Assembly (NCBI GenBank): GCA_947652605.1
Contig: OX393578.1
Span: 38,259,470 to 38,323,469, forward strand
Direction of reading: 5' to 3'
DNA length: 64,000 bases
Origin: Elmis aenea
Lineage: Eukaryota; Arthropoda; Insecta; Coleoptera; Elmidae
Position 1 is the first letter of the stretch, and each line of letters opens with the position of its first letter. The position numbers and the translations under genes are program-made. Under the pieces are notes generated by a model that was given only the letters and a program-made list of their open reading frames with translations, made no database searches and was not told the origin of the DNA. Of the stretch, positions 1 through 11,520 are shown piece by piece.

Positions 1-185
1 TTTTGTTTATTACCGTTAGAACTTACGAGTGTTACTATTGCGGTAGCAAGCAAAATAGTTTTATTGGTATCAATAGCGTGCGTGCATAATACGTTTTCGT
101 TTGATGGCGTGTGAATATTTGTGTTGCTCGAGTTTTCATTTCGTTCGAGGTGCAGCGATGTGTTGTGCCATCTGTTACATTTTTT
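1..185 (-). CDS. BEL/Pao pol, N-terminal (protease) part, partial
   Basis: Minus-strand reading continues in the same frame as the gag gene after the stop at 186-188 and stays open to the window edge. A Cys/His stretch (KCNRWHNTSLH) resembles the motif that follows the last gag zinc knuckle in BEL/Pao elements. Further on, LLATAIVTLV resembles the start of the retropepsin domain of that group. The rest of pol (protease, reverse transcriptase, RNase H, integrase) and the 3' LTR lie outside the window. Assignment is from motif memory; the fragment is only about 60 codons. Confidence 0.6.
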
Positions 186-1367
186 TTATCTACTAGATAG
201 ACACTCTTTTACAGAATGACCTGATCTTAAGCAGTTGAAACATAATCGTAGACGTTTAATTTCTTCGATTCTTTTTGATACCGTTAACCCGTTATATTTT
301 TCACACATATAAATCGGATGTTGCTGATTGCACAATGCGCATGAAGGTTTACTTGTTTGCACTGAAAATGATTTTTGCGTTTGTTTCCCGTGCTTTGATG
401 GAAACTTGTTTGACTCATTACTACCATAAAGTTTAGAAATGGTTAACGATTCGAGAGTGTCTAATTTACGATTTAAAAACGAAATTAACTGCGCAAATGG
501 TATGTCATCTCTTTTAAACGCATCTGAATTGATATATGTTTCCCATTCCTTGTTTGAGATGGGATCTAATTTTGAGGATATTAAAGGAACAATAATTGCA
601 TCCCATGATGATGTATTTTGACCTAAGGCATTCAAATATCTCAAATGACCTTGTGCATGATCAATTAAATTTCTTAAAGCTGAAACTGATTCTTTAGTTA
701 TCACATCAAGTTCTAAAAGGGCCTTAGCATGCGTATGTACGATACGTCGCTTATTATTGTAACGATTCACAATTAAATCTAACGCGATTTCATAACTAAC
801 ATCTGATATTTCAAGTGACGCGATCATATTGTGCGGTTCTCCCTTCAAGGAAGCTCTAAGGTATGTGAATTTTTGCGATGCGCTTAAACATAAATTACCA
901 TCAATTAGTGATTTAAAGGAATCATAGAATTCCTGCCAATGAGTTAAAGAACCATCAAAAGTGGGCAAGTTTATCGTTGGTAATTTGATTGACATTTTGT
1001 TAGTCGGAATTGAAGTTTTGTTAGTCGAAAATTGAGGAGTGCTTGTGTCACCTGATTCAATTAAATTTTGTGCACGCGCCATCATTTTCATAATATTATT
1101 AAAAACGTCATCTCTCATTTCACATTCGTAATCTTTCGATTCGATCTCCTCAATTTCTGACTGAACATCTTCAAATTGTTCTAATATTTTTTCTAACTTA
1201 CTTAATCGTAATTGAATTTCATACTTTTCATCACCTGAAATTGGTTTTTCGATTTTACCTAAAAATGTTTTTATGCATGTCATTTGGCATTTCACAGTCG
1301 CTCGTTTTTTCTTTAACTTGTTTAAATTTTGTTGGTCTATGACTATTTCTGACTCACTGTCTGACAT
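186..1367 (-). CDS. BEL/Pao retrotransposon gag (DUF1759-type) with two zinc knuckles
   Basis: A 393-codon minus-strand frame. The N-terminal third is charged and probably coiled (Lys/Glu-rich, residues about 15-80). The centre, from KLPTINLPTFDG (about residue 128) to about 290, is the DUF1759-like capsid region typical of BEL/Pao polyproteins. The C-terminus holds two CCHC-type knuckles: C343-C346-H350-C355 (a shortened spacing) and C376-C379-H384-C389 (canonical). The product would bind and package element RNA. It lies between a putative LTR/primer site (higher coordinates) and pol (lower coordinates), as expected for an element on the minus strand. The ATG sits about 270 bases inside the LTR. 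BEL elements usually encode gag-pol as one frame, so the TAA at 186-188 is odd. Family assignment is strong; activity is unknown. Confidence 0.85.
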   Translation of the reverse strand: MSDSESEIVIDQQNLNKLKKKRATVKCQMTCIKTFLGKIEKPISGDEKYEIQLRLSKLEKILEQFEDVQSEIEEIESKDYECEMRDDVFNNIMKMMARAQNLIESGDTSTPQFSTNKTSIPTNKMSIKLPTINLPTFDGSLTHWQEFYDSFKSLIDGNLCLSASQKFTYLRASLKGEPHNMIASLEISDVSYEIALDLIVNRYNNKRRIVHTHAKALLELDVITKESVSALRNLIDHAQGHLRYLNALGQNTSSWDAIIVPLISSKLDPISNKEWETYINSDAFKRDDIPFAQLISFLNRKLDTLESLTISKLYGSNESNKFPSKHGKQTQKSFSVQTSKPSCALCNQQHPIYMCEKYNGLTVSKRIEEIKRLRLCFNCLRSGHSVKECLSSR

Positions 1368-1615
1368 CGTGGATACGATTAAATAAAACTGGCTGAAACG
1401 ATAAAATATTTACTCAAACAATAAAAAACTGTGTCGATTATGTGATCGATGCTCCAGCTATTATGTTTCTCTACGTGATTTCACCCGCTCGGCGATCGCT
1501 ACTCCAACTTCCAAGTCTAGCCTGCACACGTTTGCCCTGAGCTGCTTGCAAGATGGCTCCGTTTTTCGTTTTTTGTAAAATTGAGAATTTCGTTTTTCCT
1601 CAAGTTTACCAAATA

Positions 1616-1633
1616 TTCCGCTCAGAAGGACCA
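1616..1633 (-). other. Putative tRNA primer-binding site of the BEL/Pao element
   Basis: On the minus strand the segment begins TGGTCCTTCTGAGCGG, shortly inside the putative LTR edge. TGG followed by a tRNA 3'-end complement at this place is the normal minus-strand DNA primer site, and a closely similar TGGTCCTTC phrase is common in insect BEL/Pao elements. The tRNA species was not determined. Confidence 0.45.
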
Positions 1634-1640
1634 AATTTTA

Positions 1641-2341
1641 TGTTGATTTTATGTTGATTTTACACTGGTTCGTTAATGTAAATAATTATGATCTTAATTT
1701 CATGTTATATATTCGTTGTCATATTTTTCCAAAATTCTTGTAACTTATTTTTCTATTTTCGTTCTCATGCCAACCATGCTCTAAGCTGTCTCTGTTTTCT
1801 CGATTCACCAGTTATTGTAATATAGTAACGAATATACTGTGACAGAAGGATGTTGTTTGTAGATTTCCACAGCTAACGAAGTGTTTAATTTTAAGTAAAC
1901 GTTTCTGGATTGTCAATAGCGGTTTTAATTTGCATTTCAAAATTGTATAAACATTTTTGGAGTGTTGATAATTGTATTGAAGTCAGATAAATTATTACAG
2001 TCTCTATTTATATTCATTAGCGTAATTGTATAAGGAATCAATTGTTATCTTGTTGTTTTTTCGGTAGTTTTACTTAAAAATAAAAAATAAACTATTTATT
2101 GTATTCGATTCTATTTACATTTGTAATCATGGCGTTTAATGGAAAATACAATACAGCTCCCTAGTAATTGATTCTTGCAAAGTCATCACACTTTAAGAGA
2201 TTCTTGTTAGTGGGATTTGGCTTGTTCTTAAGCTTTAATGTAATTAATTTAGATAGGAGATTGATATTATCGAAATAAAATTTTCTCAAACAAAACGCGG
2301 TTTTTATCATTCTTTTCCCCTTAATTTAATATAGTGTCACA
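1641..2341 (-). repeat. Putative 5' LTR of the BEL/Pao element
   Basis: About 700 bp. Read on the minus strand it starts TGTGACACTATAT and ends ATCAACA, so it has TG...CA termini and is followed within a few bases by a primer-site-like sequence and then the gag leader. The partner LTR is outside the window, so the edges rest on termini and context only. Positions 1368-1640 are the untranslated leader. Confidence 0.5.
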
Positions 2342-2411
2342 AAAATACGATGATTTATTTATTTCAAGTCCATATTTAACATAAATATTTGATTTACATT
2401 TGGTCTAAATT

Positions 2412-2581
2412 TTATTTTCCCTGCAACATCGGAGATAAACATGAGGAAGAATGTGGTGGAGTGGGATAAGGATATGGGATGAAATGGCCGATATCTGCCT
2501 CCGGAGTGTAAGATGAATAATGCATGGTCCGCCGGGCCGACTGGCACTGGATGTCCATCCATCGATCACCAGCCAATTCCT
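2412..2581 (-). CDS. Possible terminal exon of an unrecognised host gene
   Basis: GC-richer than its surroundings. On the minus strand a good 3' splice site (pyrimidine run ending TTTCTTTGTAG) is followed by 56 open codons. They contain EELAGDRWMDIQC and a Pro/Tyr-rich stretch (GHFIPYPYPTPP), then TAA. An AATAAA hexamer overlaps the stop, which is unusually close for a poly(A) signal. I do not recognise the protein and found no convincing upstream exon. It lies just outside the BEL LTR, so the BEL element would have landed just downstream of this gene. It could be a chance open stretch. Confidence 0.3.
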
Positions 2582-2584
2582 CTA

Positions 2585-3796
2585 CAAAGAAATACAGTTT
2601 ACATATCATAAATATTACATTTCTTCTCACCTTGCTCCAAGTTTATAAGTTTAAAATGTTTTTTTATTCTGAAACATTCGATCGTAGTTTTAGATCAGCT
2701 TTTTAGGAAATCACATCGGTTGTCACCAAAGATGAATAATAAATTAGACTAAAATCTAGCAAAAGAAATCTCATTTATTAAATCAAGATAAAATTATACG
2801 TTTCTTATGTGGTTAGCAAATTACGATAGAAACATTAAACTCCCTTCACGTGAGCTCACGTTTCCATCAAATGTGTAAGGTCGAGATAAACAATACATTT
2901 TAATTGTTTCACTCGCTCTCACGCATTTGATGAATAATGGTAACAAGAAAGTGTTTCTACCTTTAAAAGAAAAGCTATTAGATTTTTATGAAATTTTGTT
3001 GTACCTGGTATTGCTTGTGACATTTTAGTAAACTTCAAATTTAGGGGATCGATATTTTACAGTACATTATATTTTTCTTCACACTATTGCAAACTAAGAG
3101 AAAGGATCTATGCTTAGAGTCCCTTAAGAGCCTTTAATCCGGCACTGTTTATCATGGTTTTTCCTTTGACTATAACTAATGAATTTTTTGTGTGCCTTTG
3201 ACGGTTTGTAACTCAAAGCGCTCTGCGTACAGGGAACAAAATGTAAATTTTTGTACCCAAAAAAGATTTTCAGCAATATATGCATATGAAAATATTACTT
3301 TGATTTTATTACTTCAATTATAAACCGATGTCGTCCATTGCTTTGGCTAAAAAAATATTGCTTAAAGTTTGAGAGTCATATATGCCTATTAATATTGTAG
3401 TGTAGCAAAAATTAAAATTAAAATTTTTCTGATCGTTTGACGACATCAAAATATTCCAGAATCCGCTGATTACGATTTGAAAAGAATTTTTATATTTACT
3501 TCTCTTGTTTTGGGTTGAATTGCTCTCAGTGAATACTTGTTTACATTTTAAAAAGAATATTCAAATTGAAAGCAACTCAAATACATGCAACGTTCTCGTA
3601 ATTAAAAACAACCGGAACACAGCTACATATGTTTCATATTTATACATTTGTGTATTTCAATTTTACTACTTCTAGTGATAATTACACTGAATATGAGAAG
3701 CAGTAGAAAATAAACCCAAATTTATTGGATCTGAGAATGTAGTATCATTGAATTTAGAATTTCATGCTGTATCAGGTGTATTAAAAAATACGTTCA
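2585..3796. other. AT-rich sequence, no gene seen
   Basis: No supported coding, RNA or repeat feature. The only open reading here is short and unremarkable. Confidence 0.5.
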
Positions 3797-3804
3797 TTTG
3801 TAGT

Positions 3805-4194
3805 CAGTGGCGTACGCAGAAAAATATTTCAGGGGGGCATATTGTCTTAATTTGCGAAAATAATACTGACCAATTTCAAACGGGCCATGGTAGTGGTAAA
3901 TTTAGAAAATGATTCAGGGGGCTAGACACAAAATGTTTGTTGTAAGAAAGAGTTGCGAGGGGTTCAGGGGGGCGGTAACCCCCCGGTTACCAACGCCATA
4001 GGCAAATTTTTTAAGGTCAAACGTACCCAAAAATAGTATTTGCAAGGAAAATATACAAACACATAATATTATATTTTATATGTTTGTAAAAGCAGTCTGT
4101 CGCGCAATTTTGAAATGCGGTAATTATAATTTTAGTCCTTTTCAAATTTTCGGGGGAGAATTTATCCCCCTAATCCCCCTTGCATACGCCACTG
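3805..4194. mobile_element. hAT-type MITE, 390 bp
   Basis: Ends are CAGTGGCGTACGCAG on the left and TTGCATACGCCACTG on the right, an imperfect terminal inverted repeat with the CAGTGG start typical of hAT elements. Flanking 8-mers TTTGTAGT (3797-3804) and TCTGTAGG (4195-4202) match at 6 of 8 bases, consistent with an old 8-bp target duplication. The interior has short G-runs and C-runs and no coding potential. Confidence 0.7.
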
Positions 4195-4202
4195 TCTGTA
4201 GG

Positions 4203-5650
4203 TCTTAAATTTGTTTTCTGCATATTATCAAAACCTCTTTAACTTGGTTGACATATCTTAAAGCTTAGCTAAGTAACTGCATTACAAACTAGATACCTAT
4301 TCGTAACATACGTTGTTTAAATTGTATAACATGACATGAAATCATTATTTAAATTTGAATTGTTTATTAAATTTTTTCTTCTCTCTATTTTTACACTTTA
4401 TTTTCCTATCCTATTATTTCTGTTAGTTCAAAGATAATTAAAGGCCGTGAATAATTATGAAATGACAATCAACATTTTTGCCTACTAGTCTTTAGTGCAT
4501 AAATTAGTTTTTAAATTCATTGCTGACAAAACAAACAAAAAAGAAACGCTGTGCGTCATCTGTCTTGTTTTAATTAATTGCAAATTGTTTCTGTCAAAAC
4601 GATCATATTCATACCTTTTATGAAATATTTCTGAAAGATTACGACGTATTTTCTACATTACTGGCATTAATACAGAGAAAACGCGTTTTACAGCCTTTTG
4701 TATTTTAAATAATATCTATGTAAGTTTTAGGTTTTATATTATAGAACATAAAGTTTATGCATAGGCAAAATATTTTGGTGGTATTAGACTTTAAAAAAAT
4801 TGGTTTTAATAATATGTTATCCATATGCTTCCATCTTTATATTGCATTTATTTGTAGTTATTTAGACACGAGTAGCTCTTGATTACTATTTAAGATGTAA
4901 TATAGGTACTAGATTTCTTTTATTACGGATAGGTTTCTTTCATAAAATTAATTAGACTATTTCATTGTAACTTCGTTAATAACCAAAAAATAATGCATTT
5001 TTAATCAAAAAGACCTATTTTCAAATTTTATAAATATTTTATACATCATAAAATTTCTCATTGTAATCATAAAAATTAAAAATGTTGACTATCACATTCC
5101 CAAAGTAAAACAGCTGAGTTAATTTTAACGTTTAAGCCTTTATTTAAACAAGGAATACAACTTTTTTTCACCAATGTTGATAATAATGAAGGTATTAATT
5201 AAAGTTATTTAATTTTTTACGATATTTGGGAAGTGGAATGATATGAACCATTTTATTTTAACAGTAATAAGTTTAACTATAAAAGCTTTATACTTTTTTA
5301 AAAGATTTTTACTGGTAGTAATATTATTGTGTAATTTGATTCATACATCTTGTACAAAAATTGTCATTTTCCATCATGTCGCGATCGAATTATATTATTT
5401 GAAGTCGCATCCTTGACCACTGCCGTTTGTGAAAATATATGACTTTATTTTTTACTGAAGGTCCCTACTTGTTTTTCCGGAAAGAGCTTAGGATAAGAGG
5501 CTATAATTTAGACTTGCCGACGCGTGCAGACTAACCAGAATAAAAGGTGGTGCACAAAAGGGAAACAGAGACTAAGCTTCTTATTAACAACAACAATAAT
5601 CACCACAGTAACCACTTAAGTTCAGAATTTTTTTAAGCATACTTTTCACC
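4203..5650. other. AT-rich sequence, nothing recognised
   Basis: Low-complexity AT-rich DNA without open frames, inverted repeats or motifs that I can support. Confidence 0.5.
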
Positions 5651-5823
5651 CTAAAGCTAAAGCCGCACTGCGGGAGGGTTGGCTGGAGGGTAGATGGTAG
5701 ATACACGCCGTCGCCTGGCGACAATTTGTTGTGAAACAATGCGCCTGGATTGTCGCCAGGCGACGGCGTGTATCTACCATCTACCCTCCAGCCAAAAATC
5801 CCGCAGTGCGGCCTTAGCTTCAA
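5651..5823. repeat. GC-rich near-perfect hairpin (palindromic MITE)
   Basis: Two arms of about 70 bp, left 5653-5723 and right 5751-5823, enclose a loop of about 27 bp. The inner 40 bp of each arm, including GTCGCCTGGCGACAA and its complement, pair without mismatch as far as I can check. Outer arms carry GCCGCACTGCGGGA and its complement and remain paired apart from a few mismatches. GC content is far above the flanks. No coding function. Most likely a small snap-back MITE; no target duplication is certain because the pairing continues into CTAA/TTAG at the edges. Confidence 0.75.
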
Positions 5824-6155
5824 AGTTATATTATTTGCTTGACAAAATTTTTCATTTCGTTTGTTAAGAGTTTATTTCGTATCTAATAATTTTTTATTAC
5901 ATTTTAATAAAAGTAGACCGTTGATCATTCGTCCAACCGAGTTTACTTTTCTCAAAAGCGGATTTTTATAGTTTTGAACGAAACCGTAAAAACCAAGAAT
6001 ATGATGTTTTATCGAAAACAACGAATGTTTGAAAAAACCTATCGCTGGAACGAGATATTTTATTTCCGCACTGTTTTCCATTTATATTTGCACTCGCTTC
6101 GTAAGTGATTCAACAATTCTTTCTGTAAAAGTATTTTAAAATCATTCATTGCATA
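5824..6155. other. No feature recognised
   Basis: AT-rich spacer between the hairpin and the next foldback element. Confidence 0.5.
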
Positions 6156-6157
6156 TA

Positions 6158-7241
6158 CAGGGTGGTTCACATAGAAGGGACACTATTGGGATCTCGTAAA
6201 CGGTAACAGATAATGCTAGATAATAAACCAAAATCAAAATGGGAATTTTATTAAAATCGTTTATAACTCCGTTATACCTGATGGTACAAAAATAAGTTGG
6301 GGAAAGAGTTGCACATTTTTTACGCACTGTAAAATGAAAACATTAATTAGATTCAATAATGTTTTAATTCATGGCACTCTATAGCCTTATAGCGACTTCT
6401 TGATAAGATTTATTTGTTTTGAGCCTAAATATCAAAATAAATATATTAAACCTTAAATTCTTAAACAGATAAAACAAAATGGTTTTTCAGGAAGCATAGC
6501 CAACTATGGCTTTGATTTTAAAAAAATGCAAGTTTGTAATTTATCTAATGCAATAAACCTTACATTACTGAAAAGAAAAAAAGTATGCTTTTTCTAATCA
6601 TGTATATGAAATTGTCATTTTCTCACTGCCTACACTACATGAAAGTTTTACTTTCGTCACTAGTGACGAAAATTAAATAGTGTCAATCTCAAAATCAAAT
6701 TGTAATTTTTACGATTTTCTTAAGCTTAAACTCATAATAAACTAAAACTGCGTTAATATTCTTTTCAAATAATTTAATTTTAATGTAGCATTTTATATAT
6801 AAGCCTAAGAATAGTAAAAAAGAATATTAAATATATTTCGTTTGCAGGTTATAATTTTATTTATGTCAATGTCAGTGTGGTGGTGTCGCTATGGAAATGA
6901 AATGATTAATTAATACTTTATACATAATAATTTATTGTCATTTAGTTCGTTTACATTAATTTACTTTCGTTCCATAATATAATTTTAATTTCGTAGAAAA
7001 AAATAGAATTTACGACTCAAGATGAAATCAGTTTTTTTTGTTCGTTCACGAAAAAAACTGGACTTTCATCTCTTGTTGTTAAATATACTATTTTCATAAG
7101 GTTAGCCAACTATCGGTTCTATTTAAAAAATTCAAGTTTGTAATTTATCTAGAAATGTATACATTTTTTAAATTTAAACTTCTTTGTCGCTTTTACCGTT
7201 TACGAGATCCCAATAGTGGCCCTTCTATGTGGACCAACCTG
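6158..7241. mobile_element. Foldback element with CAGGGTGG ends
   Basis: The left end, CAGGGTGGTTCACATAGAAG preceded by TA, is mirrored by the right end CTTCTATGTGGACCAACCTG. Pairing continues through ACTATTGGGATCTCGTAAAC on both sides (about 50 bp). The interior holds two diverged copies, in the same direction, of a segment containing GCCAACTAT and CAAGTTTGTAATTTATCTA (about 6495-6550 and 7099-7155). The same segment recurs in the foldback element at 18.3-19.3 kb. No transposase is visible. TA at the left edge fits a Tc1/mariner-type target; the right edge is eroded. Confidence 0.7.
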
Positions 7242-7244
7242 TTA

Positions 7245-8540
7245 ATTCTTTATTTCGATTTTAACAATAACAATTATTGTATCATCAGAAATCATAATGA
7301 CGGTAATGTTCGGTTAAAAAGTTTCATTTTTCATTTAATGTTTTTAATGCATAGGTAATAACCGAAATTATAATTTAAATATGTTAACGAAATATAACTG
7401 AAAGTTATAACTTACATTTTTTGTTGTTAAACTTTGAAATAACGTTTTTTTTTTGTTTAAATTTAGTTTACCGAAAAGTTTTAATTAATTTTTGATACTT
7501 TTTTCGTATCATACTTTTTCACATGCTACTTTGATATAAGGTAATATTAATTGTTCAATTAAATTATTTATCATATGATAGGACATTTGATTAATATCAC
7601 AGATCGTAGAAATTGATATTTATTTGATTGCTAATTTTTTTAACCATAAGTACCTATAGGACTCCTGCGATTACATTCATATAACATTTGTTACATTTAT
7701 TTATAATACATTACCGAAAATACATGGACACTAACAATTTTTTCAATTGTGTGTTTTGAGTTTTTACACCTTTCCTGAAATTGAAGTAAAGCGAATATAA
7801 ACAAATGAACACGACGCCGACTCCGAATCTCTGTTTCTTCTGTTTATTTTTTATAAGATCTGCCTAGGGCGTAAAAGATAAGCCCAACTTGGCCTAATTA
7901 TTTTTAAAATACTTGTTCCCAACGCAACTCCTAAAAATGTTTTTCATTGTTGATAAACTTTTTATGTGTAACAAATTAATTTTACACATTTCAAGAACAA
8001 AAGAAAACATATCACAGTAAAAAAAATAATAACTTGTACGGATAATTGGAAAATGCAAATCTTTTTAGGAAATATTAAATATTAACATTAAAATAAAACT
8101 TTTGCTTCAAAATATAATCTTACAGTACATTTTTTCATTACTGGTACAACTTTTATTTGTCTTAAGTGCTTTGCTTTATAAAGCCATGTAAAAAAATATA
8201 AAGCTAAATTGAAAAAATAAAGAATCATTAAATTTGCTTACACAATAATCAAAATGGCTGTTGGAATCTTTCGCAATGTAATGTCCAAAAGTTTATCCAT
8301 TTATTTTGCAGCAGTTAAAAGAACGTTGCATAAACTCCATTTACATAAAAAATATCCAATTTAGTTTGTGAAAGAAAATCAATAGTAGCTGGTTTTAATA
8401 TGAGCCAGTTCTTAAATAATTTTAAGGGCACTTCGATATATCATTTTGATGGACACGTTTTGATTTAAAAATTACTAAGTGTAGACTGTGTAGATAAACT
8501 TATTATTTACATTCCATCATTAACTATTATGCTTAAAAGA
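7245..8540. other. AT-rich sequence, no gene seen
   Basis: No supported feature; many T- and A-runs. Confidence 0.5.
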
Positions 8541-8549
8541 CGTAAATGT

Positions 8550-8665
8550 ATGAGGTGGACCCCTATTTTCCCGAAGGAAATGGCCAGTGGCAAGTATAAC
8601 TCTGCAAAACATTTAGTTTTGATGTTTTTGATGCAATAAATGTATTGCACCATTCATTTTCTGCA
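8550..8665 (+). repeat. Copy of the dispersed repeat also found at about 25.4 kb
   Basis: Contains CCCGAAGGAAATGGCCAGTG and then CTGCAAAACATTTAGT followed by GATGCAATAAA. The complement of the same ordered motifs occurs at about 25415-25505, and the first part again at about 25955-25985, where it overlaps a transposase 3' end. It is therefore a dispersed piece of a mariner-like element. Confidence 0.5.
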
Positions 8666-8843
8666 ATTTTATGCGTGGAACCAGTTCTGTTAGTGTAAAG
8701 GTGTTTTAAAATATACATAGCATTTATAAAGCTTTATTAATCAGAAAATCAATTCTATTGCTTTTATATGTTTGTATCCATTATCCTACGTTCGTATTTT
8801 TTTTCAAGTTTTTTGCTTTTTTTTTTGTTTCTTGTTACCTATA

Positions 8844-9480
8844 CAGGGTTGTACCAGCTCCTTCATGCTGAAACTACTGATGATTTTGAATTATTAATAT
8901 TGGCAATTCGCCTAACATATCTTCTAAATATGTTTCCAACAATCTTAATTTCGTTATCATTAGACCTATAAAATGTTGTGTCACTTTGATTTATATTATA
9001 ATTTCAATTGTTTTTTAGAGCATTCTCGATTTTATGAATTATTTACACAAATTTTAAAATTTCAACAAGTTTTTTGAAAAAAAAAAGGTATGTTGGTTAC
9101 CAATCTGAAAAGCTAATTTTTTTGTCTGTCTGATGGTGTAAAAATCCAATATGGCGGCCATAAGAAATAAAAAAGTTGACTATCGCAACATGAAATCTAG
9201 AAGGGTTAGAAAATTTCTGTTGACGTCATCAAACCCAGGACGGTCAAAAACATAAAGTTACCAAGTTTAAAGGAAATAGCGTCAATGGTAGGGAAGATAA
9301 TAATATTTTTCTAAAATCACATTTTTCAGTTTTTTTGTAATAAATCAAAAACGAATCAAAATATCCAGGATATCTTTTCAGATTCTTAATCGCCATAAAA
9401 ATGTGCAACTTTTCTCTAATTTAACCGACCTTGTATCTCTTACCGTTTCCAAGATAGCAATGGTGAGCATCGAAAAAAGC
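8844..9480. mobile_element. Solo CAGGGTTG end and diverged repeat sequence
   Basis: TA-CAGGGTTGTACCAG at 8842 looks like one end of the CAGGGTG foldback family, but I find no partner end. Sequence from about 9085 to 9480 (for example CCAATATGGCGGCC) has the richer base composition of transposon remnants. Boundaries are uncertain. Confidence 0.3.
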
Positions 9481-10035
9481 ACCACTAAAAATTTTCTTAC
9501 ATGCTTTATATATCACGATTTTGTACAAACTTTTGGTTTTTGATTTATTTTGCATCAATAGGTAAATATAATTTTTTTTAAATGAAAGTCATTTTTTTCT
9601 GGCAAGCCTCCAAGCGCCAACTATGCTAGAGGGCATCCATTTTAACATGCGTATACTACGAACTAACTCGTAATTGGCCTCTAAAAGGTCAAATATCAAT
9701 AAAAAAAGTAAACCGGTAGTTGGCAGCGAACGTGTTAATATATTATTATCTCCAGTGTTTTCTTTTCCTTTTTAACCTTTAGGCCCATGCCTTATCCTTT
9801 ATTCGAATACACAATATCATTAACCCTGAATTATATTAAATAGACCGTAATGTAATTTTTTAAGATTTAATTCAATCCAGATTCTAGAATTTGCCTAATA
9901 AAACGGTAACACTGTAATTTTATTTGTATGAATGCGATAAGTATGAAACTTGTTTAGTTATTATCATGCATTTTTTGTTGTCACAAGTAAGTCAAATTTT
10001 AATAGTAAATAAAATGGAGATAATTAACAATGAAT
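9481..10035. other. No feature recognised
   Basis: AT-rich; nothing coding or repeated within the window that I can see. Confidence 0.5.
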
Positions 10036-10039
10036 GTGC

Positions 10040-11520
10040 AAAATATATCATCATATGGTGCTTATACCCCCAGTGAGGCTGAGCCGCTTTTAAGCTTTCT
10101 AGATCCTTTATTTTGGGAGGATCAGTCCCAGTCTATTAGCATATGCTAAGAACAACTTTTCTCCATTCTGCCCTATGTTTTGCTTTTTCTTTCCAATTTC
10201 TAACCCCCGCCCTGCTTAGGTCGTCCATCACCCTGCATCCATTTTGACCTAGGTCTGCCACGTCTCCTATTTCCTCCAGGATCCCATTGTAACGCTGACT
10301 TGATTTGGGTGTTTTCGTCTGTTCTAAACACATGTCCCAAACCATCTCGCCCTGTGCTGTCTTATTTTGGTTATTATGTCTCCTTCCTTCAATTCTTGCG
10401 TGATTTCTGCATTTATTCTAATTCTGCCCTGTGTCTGTTATTCTGACTGACCCAAGAATTGCCCTCATGATTTTTCTTTCGAGTATTCTCAGATCATTTT
10501 CTTCTTTTTTTGTCATGGTCATTATTTCAGAAGCATATAGTAGGATAGGCCGAATTGTTGCATTGTAGATGTTTATTTTAGATCTCTTTGTGAGCATTTT
10601 ACTTTTCAATAGTTTTTTATTAGCATAGAAAGCTTTATTGGCGTTTGTAATTTTTTCTTTTATTTCATATTTTCTTTCTCCCATTCTGTATATCATAACT
10701 CCCAAATATTTAAATGTTTCCACTTCCTCGAATTCCAGGTTTCCGATTTTGACTCTTCCTATTACTTGTTTACTTCCAAATTTCATGAATTTGGTTTTTG
10801 CCTGATTTACTTTCAATCCCATTTTTTCTCCTTGATCTATTATTTCTTTCGTCATGCTTTCCATTAATTTCCTTGTTTTACTTATAATCACTGTCATCCG
10901 CATATGCAATGATTTGTCCACCACCTGTTCGAATGTTACCTTTATTCACTTTTCTTAGTACGTACTCCAGTGCCAGGTTGAATAGGGTGGTTTATAGGGA
11001 GTCTCCTTGTTTTAGTCCTTTATTAACTACCATCTCTTCTGTATCTCCTTTTTGGGTTCTGATATAAACAGCGATCCTTTTCATTATCATTACAATTAAT
11101 TTCCTTAGTTTCATTGATATCCCTAATTCTTTCAGTGCCGTCATGAGTTGTTTTCTTTTTATAGAGTCAAATGCCTGCTCGAAGTCTATGAAGAGCATTT
11201 CCAGATCTATTTTATGCTCATATGTTTTTTCCATTATTTGCTTTACAGTATGGGCTGCATCAATGGTTGATTTTCCTTGTGTAAATCCATATTGGTATAG
11301 TCCATTTATATTTTTGGTTTTCTTAGCTAACCTCCTTTGTATTATTGACGATAAGATTTTATAGGCTACATTAAGCAAGGTTATCCCTCGGTAATTTTTA
11401 CATTTGTTGATCACCTTTTTTATGTAATATTACTATTTGTCCACTCTCCCATTCCTTTGGCATTTCTTCTTCTTTCCATATTTTTCTTATTAGTAGACAT
11501 TTAATCATTTTCTAAGCCAC
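10040..11520 (-). pseudogene. Decayed non-LTR retrotransposon (LINE), reverse transcriptase and 3' end
   Basis: Minus-strand remnant, truncated at its 5' end near 11520. In order: a region reading WKEEEMPKEW then ESGQIVILHKKGD (about 11420-11485), a frame change, KNYRGITLLN, YQYGFTQGKSTIDAAH, LFIDFEQAFDS, then GLKQGDSL ending in an in-frame TAA at about 10997. The frame goes on past that stop to the catalytic YADD box (10893-10904). About two bases are missing directly after YADD, so the thumb region (10418-10890) is in another frame. A C-terminal piece with GVRNWKEKAKHRAEW (10136-10345) is typical of the end of this RT type. Clade is uncertain (an I/R1/Jockey-like endonuclease-RT type). It cannot encode an active protein as it stands. 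Confidence 0.85.

Noticed and set aside
439..621. 60-codon plus frame
   Set aside because: Shadow of the BEL gag frame.
5584..5823. 79-codon minus frame
   Set aside because: It reads through the perfect hairpin, so its two halves are complement-derived; no biological evidence for translation.
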